Below, piece after piece: positions 8,301 to 11,186 of a stretch of DNA of 11,186 nucleotides. Under the pieces are notes generated by a model. It had not been told where the DNA came from. It did not search any database and saw only the letters and a list, made by a program, of their open reading frames with translations. The translations under genes and the position numbers were made by a program. The stretch comes from Bauldia sp. (GTDB taxonomy: Bacteria > Pseudomonadota > Alphaproteobacteria > Rhizobiales > Kaistiaceae): assembly GCA_020442095.1 (NCBI GenBank), contig JAGRKY010000302.1:1-11186 (forward strand), given 5' to 3'. Positions within the stretch are counted from its first letter, which is position 1, and each line of letters opens with the position of its first letter.

Positions 8301-8596
8301 AAAGCGACCTGGCGAATGCCGAAATTGAAACGGAGAATCTCGATCCGCTGGTGATCGAGCGGTAGCGCCTTTGCAAGCCGGGCTAGGCTGCGCGCGGTCG
8401 GGCTGGAGGACGCGAAGCGGCGCTCCAGAAGCGCGCCCATCGCGTCTTCGCCGAAGAAAGCGGCGCCTGCTGCATTCGCCCACAGGATACCGCTGCCATC
8501 GCCGCGAAAGACGAAAGCGGGCCGTGGGTCGAGCAGGACCGCGCCAACCGGCGGTTGAGCGGAAAGGTCCAGATAAGCATGCGTCTTGCCGTTCAT
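5318..8596 (-). CDS. Large soluble PAS-domain sensor histidine kinase, PdhS/PleC/DivJ-like
   Basis: This 1092-residue protein has no membrane segment, so it is a cytoplasmic sensor kinase. In order it shows a PAS-like N-terminus (about 18-118), a second folded region (about 130-218), a Pro/Ala/Glu-rich linker (222-303), a PAS-like region (305-405), a long acidic Pro/Ala/Glu-rich linker (about 411-545), a PAS-like region (about 604-697) and a clearer PAS domain (about 729-846). A HisKA domain follows with phosphoacceptor His871 in HEIRTPLNAIIGFSE, then an HATPase with N box NLLSNAIKFT (987-996), G1 DTGIGM (1020-1025) and G2 GEGTGLGL (1047-1054). The FGPVGNDRYRSYLRDIH segment after the His box is characteristic of the PdhS/PleC/DivJ group, which phosphorylate or dephosphorylate DivK and PleD. 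Brucella PdhS is also soluble and of similar size. There is no receiver domain, so it is not CckA. A CtrA-type box lies 60 bases upstream. The group is well supported; orthology to pdhS itself is not proven. Confidence 0.9.
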   Translation of the reverse strand: MNGKTHAYLDLSAQPPVGAVLLDPRPAFVFRGDGSGILWANAAGAAFFGEDAMGALLERRFASSSPTARSLARLAKALPLDHQRIEILRFNFGIRQVALPAACQRLDLGNGARGVLAVGSVGGSRESLSTRAERLADAIASDDCLVAVLDGDAKVLGASGGFDILAPASQAIDRLVDEAARGRHAVVRASLALDGHARPAGVARVTIGDDDIFLLIVGPREAQATAPARTEPVPAPAPIPMAAPAPVVPAPAEVPPPLSEVQEEIVLGAPPEPLIEEAPEAEVVAPEVVPEVAPAPVPPPPPARRFLWQSDAGGAFLFVSDELAAEVGSANAPAIGETWRDLAARLPVDHDGALADALAGLARFGVTVHWPIAGAPEAIAVDLAGIPDFSRDGVFQGYRGFGAIRTGDRYPAEMPIPVEPAEVSEEVYPEASPAEAAAEDAPEAPVAAAEPVTEVAAPEPVKAPPPVPLRAPPNCDLDEFARQSIEGGGDTERLARETPAPVSEVKPETAEAPETDRPEEPPSEAGETAPPEESNVVHLGKTPTRILPKRLSGSEQDAFRRIAQALGVQKETDEPETAREPRPEGEDRRKTPRPAAADVETPLLNKLPVGIAIYRDARTLFANRALLDLLGYRSLDAFLSAGGAEAIFPDSRDWSSGTLVGGMLHAARADGTDVAVDAKLHAVTWAGSTALMLSLVEAAPAPIFAEPAEPVVAKPAPALVEVEPRIRELEAMLDTATDGVVVIDSESRVERMNRTAEALFGVEAADVAGRPFTDLLAEESRKPARDYLDGLASNGVASVLNDGREVIGKVPRGGLIPLFMTIGRLTDSGKYCAVLRDITHWKNVEEELVAARRAAEAANLQKSEFLARISHEIRTPLNAIIGFSEVMMAERFGPVGNDRYRSYLRDIHLSGEHLMSLINDLLDLSKVEAGKLDLNFESVAVNAVIQECVALMQPQANRERIIIRTSLSSTLPNVVADLRSLRQILLNLLSNAIKFTKAGGQVIVATAMEDSGEVVVRIRDTGIGMDDKDIETAMKPFRQVATSGRSGEGTGLGLPLTKALVEANRATFAIDSVPAQGTLVRITFPTTRVLAG

Positions 8597-8817
8597 CCGG
8601 CTTTCCGCCCCGTCGATAAGTCAGGTGTCGCCCGCCGCGCCAACTGCCCTTCGTGCTTAATCAAGCGTTAATACAGTGGGCATTCGAAGCGGTCCACGCA
8701 ATCCCGCGCCCGATCACCGCTTTCCTCCGGTCCTGGTTAATTGCACCGTTTGGCGGTGGATCGCGGAAGGCTTATCCTCGGAGGGCAGGCAGGAAACCGC
8801 AACAAGGAACAACGACC
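8597..8817. promoter_or_regulatory. Divergent control region between the kinase and the first phasin gene
   Basis: This 221-base gap separates divergent genes and must hold promoters for both. It contains the CtrA-type box at 8657-8671, a lone TTAA half-site at 8737-8740 whose seven-base partner position reads GTTT, and the AAGGA ribosome binding site (8804-8808) of the phasin gene. The plus-strand reading frame of the phasin stays open back to 8653, but that part does not look like phasin. I see no small RNA or further gene. Confidence 0.7.
8657..8671. promoter_or_regulatory. Perfect CtrA-type box (TTAA-N7-TTAA) before the histidine kinase gene
   Basis: TTAATCAAGCGTTAA has two TTAA half-sites spaced by exactly seven bases. 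It lies 60 bases upstream of the kinase ATG (minus strand, 8596), almost the same distance as the box before the TadG-like gene, and about 146 bases upstream of the phasin start. It is therefore assigned to the kinase promoter. Binding is inferred from the consensus. Confidence 0.72.
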
Positions 8818-9195
8818 ATGCAGCGCACTCCCTTCGATATCCCCGACCAAATCCGGGAAATGACCGACAAGAGCGTCGCCCAGGCGAAGAAAGCCCTTGA
8901 GCAGTATCTCGAGGCGACCCAGCAGGCCATCGCCAAAGCCGAGGGCTCGACGCGCTCGGTCCAGGAAGGCGTCGCGGAGGTAAACCGCCAGGCTCTCGCG
9001 TTTGTCGAGGAGAATGTCTCCGCCTCCTTCGATCTCGCCCAACGGCTGGTCCAGGCCCGCACCGCGGAAGAGATAGCAGCCCTGCAGAAAGAGTATTTCA
9101 CCAAGCAAATGAAAGCCTTGGCGGATCAGGGCAAGAGCCTTGGCGCGATGATGGAACGGGCTGGCGCGGACGCCGCGGAGAAGGCGAAGGGCTGA
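8818..9195 (+). CDS. Phasin family protein (first of two)
   Basis: This is a 125-residue, almost entirely helical, charged protein of the Phasin_2 type. Phasins coat polyhydroxyalkanoate granules and control their number and size. The pattern AFVEENVSASFDLAQRLVQA (61-80) followed by TAEEIAALQKEYFTKQMKAL (82-101) is the recognisable amphipathic helix block; a predicted coiled coil covers about 15-110. It has no cysteine, signal peptide or membrane segment. I chose ATG 8818 because AAGGA lies nine bases before it and because the open frame further upstream to 8653 has no phasin features and overlaps the promoter region. It is followed by a second phasin gene on the same strand 161 bases on, with an inverted repeat between. 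A PHB role is inferred from the family; some phasin-like proteins have stress roles. Confidence 0.87.
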   Translation: MQRTPFDIPDQIREMTDKSVAQAKKALEQYLEATQQAIAKAEGSTRSVQEGVAEVNRQALAFVEENVSASFDLAQRLVQARTAEEIAALQKEYFTKQMKALADQGKSLGAMMERAGADAAEKAKG

Positions 9196-9235
9196 TCCGA
9201 AGCCCACGCTTCGCCACTCCAGGGCCGCCAATTGT

Positions 9236-9269
9236 TTGTGCGTTGCAATATTTTTGTTGCAACGCACAA
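9236..9269. promoter_or_regulatory. Perfect 13-bp inverted repeat between the phasin genes; candidate PhaR operator
   Basis: TTGTGCGTTGCAA (9236-9248) and TTGCAACGCACAA (9257-9269) are exact reverse complements around TATTTTTG; two more pairs (T-G, A-T) can close the loop to TTTT. There is no T run after the stem in either direction, so it is a poor intrinsic terminator. Each arm, read on opposite strands, contains TGCAACGCACAA, which fits the PhaR motif TGCRNYGCASMA that I recall for Bradyrhizobium. PhaR represses phasin genes until PHB granules titrate it away. It sits 87 bases before the second phasin ATG, where an operator would work. It could also stabilise the 3' end of the first phasin mRNA. 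Confidence 0.6.
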
Positions 9270-9356
9270 GAGGATTCACTATGTTGGAGTCATTCAAGGA
9301 GCGCGCCGGCAACGCAGCGCGGTCTCCCCGAACCTTTCAGCCAGTGGAGTTCTCTC

Positions 9357-9848
9357 ATGGCCACCGCTACCAAATCCACCAAATCGACCAAGGCCTCTAC
9401 CCCGATGATGTCGAATCCCTTCGAAGCCTTCACCGTGAGCCCGCCGTCCTTCGACGTTCCGGCCGCCGCCCGGGACTTTGCCGAGAAGGGCATTGCCCAG
9501 GCGCGCGAGGCCTATGCGAAGATGAAGAGCTCGGCTGAAGAGGCGAGCGACCTCGTCGAGGACACCTACGAGACCGCGCGCGAGGGCGCCTTCACGCTCG
9601 GCACCAAGGCGCTTGACCTCGCCAAGGCCAACAGCGACGCGACCTTCGCCTTCGCGAAGGACCTGTTCGGCGCCAAGACCCTCGCCGAGGTCATCGAGCT
9701 GCAGACCGCCTTCGCCCGCCAGCAGTTCGACGCGACGTCCGCCCAGTTCAAGGATTTCCAGGAAGCCGCGCAGAAGCTCTTCACCGACACCACCAAGCCG
9801 GTGACCGAGCATGTCGAGAAGACCTTCAAGGACCTGAAGGTCGCCTGA
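9357..9848 (+). CDS. Phasin family protein (second of two)
   Basis: This is a 163-residue helical phasin. A Lys/Thr/Ser-rich N-terminus (MATATKSTKSTKAS) precedes NPFEAFTVSPPSFDVP (20-35) and the phasin core at about 36-145, with AAARDFAEKGIAQAREAYAK (36-55) and the repeat-like block FAFAKDLFGAKTLAEVIELQ (97-116), TAFARQQFDA (117-126), typical of PHB-granule proteins. The Ala/Lys/Pro-rich end (TTKPVTEHVEKTF) is common in alphaproteobacterial phasins. GGAG at 9346-9349, seven bases before the ATG, fixes this start; the same frame is open back to 9243 but that part is not phasin-like and crosses the inverted repeat. Strong codon bias toward GC-ending codons and a near-perfect terminator suggest high expression. 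The 87-base leader after the inverted repeat also holds another well-placed ATG in a different frame (9281). Confidence 0.9.
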   Translation: MATATKSTKSTKASTPMMSNPFEAFTVSPPSFDVPAAARDFAEKGIAQAREAYAKMKSSAEEASDLVEDTYETAREGAFTLGTKALDLAKANSDATFAFAKDLFGAKTLAEVIELQTAFARQQFDATSAQFKDFQEAAQKLFTDTTKPVTEHVEKTFKDLKVA

Positions 9849-9873
9849 CCGGCGCTTCCGGCGAACCAACAAG

Positions 9874-9908
9874 ACGGCCCGGGTCACATCGACCCGGGCC
9901 GTTTTTTT
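9874..9908 (+). terminator. Strong Rho-independent terminator after the phasin genes
   Basis: ACGGCCCGGGTC (9874-9885) and GACCCGGGCCGT (9891-9902) form a perfect 12-bp GC-rich stem with an ACATC loop, followed by a run of seven T (9902-9908). It lies between convergent genes; on the minus strand the stem also follows the GNAT gene but lacks a good T run, so it mainly serves the phasins. Confidence 0.95.
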
Positions 9909-9917
9909 GTGCCCCGC

Positions 9918-10454
9918 TCAGAGCGTCTTGTACATCACTGTCGTGGAGTCCAGGCGGTCGACGAACGGATCGCGGCAATAGTCCGGGATTACCCCGACCA
10001 CCCGATAGCCGAGCGACAGGTACAGCGGCTCCGCACTGTCGCCGGTCCGTGTATCGAGCGTGATCAGGTGTCGGCCAAGCCCGCGGGCGTGGTCTTCGGC
10101 ACTCGCCATCAGCCGTCGCGCGATCCCCCTACGGCGATGGTCCGGATGGACCATCAGCTTGTTGAGCTCCGCACGGTGTGGCTGGTTCGGCGGCATGTCG
10201 ATGGCGAGTTGCACCGAGCCGACGACTCGGCCGTCCGCCTCGGCGACCTGCACGATACGACCTCCCCTCTCCACATCGGGCAGGACCTTGCTCCGCCAGA
10301 AGGCCTCGGCGTCAGCCTTGTCGAAAGGAAGCACGAAGTTGATGCTGGCACCCGCATGAACGCACGCATGGAGCAGGCACGCCAGCTCGTCGGTGCGGTC
10401 ACCGACCTCCCGTGCTTCCAGCGCACGGACGCGGATATCGGTCTCCTCCGCCAT
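9918..10454 (-). CDS. GNAT-family N-acetyltransferase
   Basis: This is a 178-residue GNAT enzyme that moves an acetyl group from acetyl-CoA to an amine. The acetyl-CoA binding motif is LMVHPDHRRRGIARRLM (100-116), with the R/Q-x-x-G-x-G/A loop at 107-112, and the C-terminal LYLSLGYRVVGVIPDY (144-159) is the usual final strand-helix. The N-terminal 65 residues are less typical and may shape substrate choice. It follows the XRE-cupin gene by four bases (TAG-CGCG-ATG) with no recognisable Shine-Dalgarno sequence, so its translation is probably coupled to that gene. Regulator plus acetyltransferase pairs of this kind often deal with a small molecule such as an amino acid, polyamine or antibiotic, but the substrate cannot be read from the sequence. 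It is soluble, of normal length, and converges on the phasin operon. Confidence 0.9.
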   Translation of the reverse strand: MAEETDIRVRALEAREVGDRTDELACLLHACVHAGASINFVLPFDKADAEAFWRSKVLPDVERGGRIVQVAEADGRVVGSVQLAIDMPPNQPHRAELNKLMVHPDHRRRGIARRLMASAEDHARGLGRHLITLDTRTGDSAEPLYLSLGYRVVGVIPDYCRDPFVDRLDSTTVMYKTL

Positions 10455-10458
10455 CGCG

Positions 10459-11028
10459 CTAGACCATAAAAAGGAGGTAGCGGGCGCCGGTCCGCTTCGG
10501 TGTCACAAAGCTGCTCGCTCCAAAAAGCCGGTAGCGGAGGCAATCCCCCGGATGCAGGTCGTGAACGACACCGTCGAGGGTGATCCCAAGCCTCCCCTCC
10601 AGCATGTAGAGGTGATGCTCGAGGCCGTGCCTCGGCGGACGCGGATAGTCGATGCGGGTCGCCGGATCGAGGCTGCATTCCAGCACTTCGCCGGCGAGCT
10701 CCCGCGCCGGCGGCGACACCGACCGGCGGCGGAAGCCGACCTCGGGATCCTGCCATACCGGCTGCGCGTCGGGCCGGACGAGCGGCGCAAACGTAGCCTC
10801 TTCGACCATGACCATCAGCCGCGACAGGGTGATGTCGAATGCGGCGCAGAGCCTGCCCAGCACGCTTGCCGTCGGGCTGACCGCGCCGTTTTCGAGTCGC
10901 GAAAGGGTCGCGCGGCTGACCCCGCTCCGTTCGGCGAGTTCATCCAGCGACCAGTCACGCTCCCGCCGCAGCCCTTTCAGGCGGATGGCAATCCGTTCAT
11001 CGACGGAAATATCGGCATTGTTTTCCAT
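10459..11028 (-). CDS. XRE-family transcriptional regulator with C-terminal cupin domain
   Basis: This is a 189-residue DNA-binding regulator. The N-terminal helix-turn-helix (about 12-70) shows LAERSGVSRATLSRLENGAVSPT (31-53), the standard XRE recognition helix region. A linker leads to a single cupin beta-barrel (about 105-185), with EHHLYMLEGRLGI (137-149) and the LHPGDCLRY turn (158-166), which probably senses a small ligand; the HLYMLEG stretch is the first cupin motif, with His138 and His139 possible metal ligands. Proteins of this MerR-unlike HTH-cupin class usually repress their own operon and a metabolic or resistance gene. The GNAT gene starts four bases after its stop, so it is the likely target. 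The palindrome at 11041-11056 begins 12 bases upstream of the ATG and is a likely operator. No clear Shine-Dalgarno sequence precedes the ATG. Confidence 0.92.
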   Translation of the reverse strand: MENNADISVDERIAIRLKGLRRERDWSLDELAERSGVSRATLSRLENGAVSPTASVLGRLCAAFDITLSRLMVMVEEATFAPLVRPDAQPVWQDPEVGFRRRSVSPPARELAGEVLECSLDPATRIDYPRPPRHGLEHHLYMLEGRLGITLDGVVHDLHPGDCLRYRLFGASSFVTPKRTGARYLLFMV

Positions 11029-11040
11029 ATACGGTACTAT

Positions 11041-11056
11041 TTCTCATAAATGAGAA
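11041..11056. promoter_or_regulatory. Perfect palindrome upstream of the XRE-cupin gene, candidate operator
   Basis: TTCTCAT, two A bases, then ATGAGAA form a perfect 7+7 palindrome in AT-rich sequence, 13-28 bases before the regulator's ATG (minus strand, 11028). XRE-family dimers bind such short palindromes, so this is the best candidate autoregulatory operator. It also lies about 90 bases before the divergent gene at 11146, so it could control both directions. Binding is inferred. Confidence 0.6.
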
Positions 11057-11062
11057 TGCCGC

Positions 11063-11091
11063 AAGCGGAACCTCACCGAGAAATTCCGCTT
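11063..11091. repeat. Imperfectly spaced inverted repeat in the divergent intergenic region
   Basis: AAGCGGAA (11063-11070) and TTCCGCTT (11084-11091) are exact reverse complements 13 bases apart. They lie between the XRE palindrome and the start of the gene at 11146. They could be a second regulator site or a leader hairpin of the rightward transcript. No T run follows, so it is not a terminator. Confidence 0.4.
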
Positions 11092-11145
11092 TCCCTCCCG
11101 CCTGTTGTACTGTCACGAGCCACGGCGGGCAGAGGAGGAAGCGCG

Positions 11146-11186
11146 ATGAAGAGGCTGATAGCGGCGGCATGCGCGGGGCTTTGGCT
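11146..11186 (+). CDS. Start of an exported protein or lipoprotein, cut by the right window edge
   Basis: An ideal ribosome binding site (GAGGAGG, 11132-11138) lies seven bases before an ATG at 11146. The thirteen visible residues, MKRLIAAACAGLW, have a basic start and a hydrophobic core like a Sec signal peptide; the Cys at residue 9 is early for a lipobox but cannot be excluded. It is divergent from the XRE-cupin gene across 117 bases that include two inverted repeats. The function cannot be judged from so little. Confidence 0.7.
   Translation, partial: MKRLIAAACAGLW

Noticed and set aside
6554..8365. A 603-codon plus-strand open frame opposite the kinase gene
   Set aside because: It is Arg-rich with no recognisable domain and is the antisense shadow of the GC-rich kinase gene, whose own frame carries full HisKA, HATPase and PAS motifs.
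8737..8751. Second possible CtrA box (TTAA-N7-GTTT) nearer the first phasin
   Set aside because: Only one half-site matches; the partner is GTTT, so it is too weak to call.
8653..8817. 55-residue N-terminal extension of the first phasin
   Set aside because: It starts within the CtrA-type box, has no ribosome binding site and no phasin pattern; ATG 8818 has a good AAGGA.
9236..9269. The inverted repeat as a Rho-independent terminator of the first phasin
   Set aside because: No T run follows the stem on either strand; the T-rich part is in the loop.
10471..10487. AAGGAGG on the plus strand near 10480
   Set aside because: No start codon follows at a useful distance in a credible plus-strand gene; it lies antisense within the end of the XRE-cupin gene.

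Overview
The window is GC-rich DNA, by its gene content from an alphaproteobacterium, most likely Hyphomicrobiales (rhizobial relatives). The clues are a PdhS/PleC-type cell-cycle kinase, a TadE/TadG-like von Willebrand pilus protein, two alphaproteobacterial phasins, a paired GAAA/TTTC palindromic repeat, and two perfect CtrA-type boxes (TTAA-N7-TTAA). I cannot name the genus.

Layout from left to right. (1) 1-1007: 3' half of an acetoacetyl-CoA synthetase gene, cut by the window edge. (2) 1008-1204: an AT-rich intergenic stretch with a perfect CtrA-type box. (3) 1205-2794: a TadG-like vWA protein followed by a strong terminator. (4) 2936-4803: an amidohydrolase and a DUF59-type metal/Fe-S assembly protein, with a palindromic repeat between them that supplies the sequence just before the second start codon. 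(5) On the minus strand, 8596 to 4819: a 1092-residue soluble PAS histidine kinase followed one base later by a small exported protein. (6) 8597-8817: a divergent control region holding the second CtrA-type box. (7) 8818-9848: two phasin genes separated by a perfect inverted repeat that resembles a PhaR operator, closed by a strong terminator. (8) Minus strand, 11028 to 9918: an XRE-cupin regulator coupled to a GNAT acetyltransferase, with a perfect palindrome before the regulator. (9) From 11146: the first codons of an exported protein running off the right edge.

Two themes link these genes. The first is cell-cycle and surface control. The kinase belongs to the group that acts on DivK and through it CtrA, and both it and the pilus-type gene carry a perfect CtrA-type box 60-61 bases before the start codon. 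This suggests a feedback loop plus a surface output, which is inference. The second is polyhydroxybutyrate (PHB). The phasins coat PHB granules, and acetoacetyl-CoA synthetase returns acetoacetate made from PHB to acetoacetyl-CoA. The amidohydrolase-DUF59 pair resembles accessory genes of actinobacterial propane/acetone monooxygenase operons, but no monooxygenase gene lies in this window. I found no RNA genes, CRISPR arrays, insertion sequences or phage genes.
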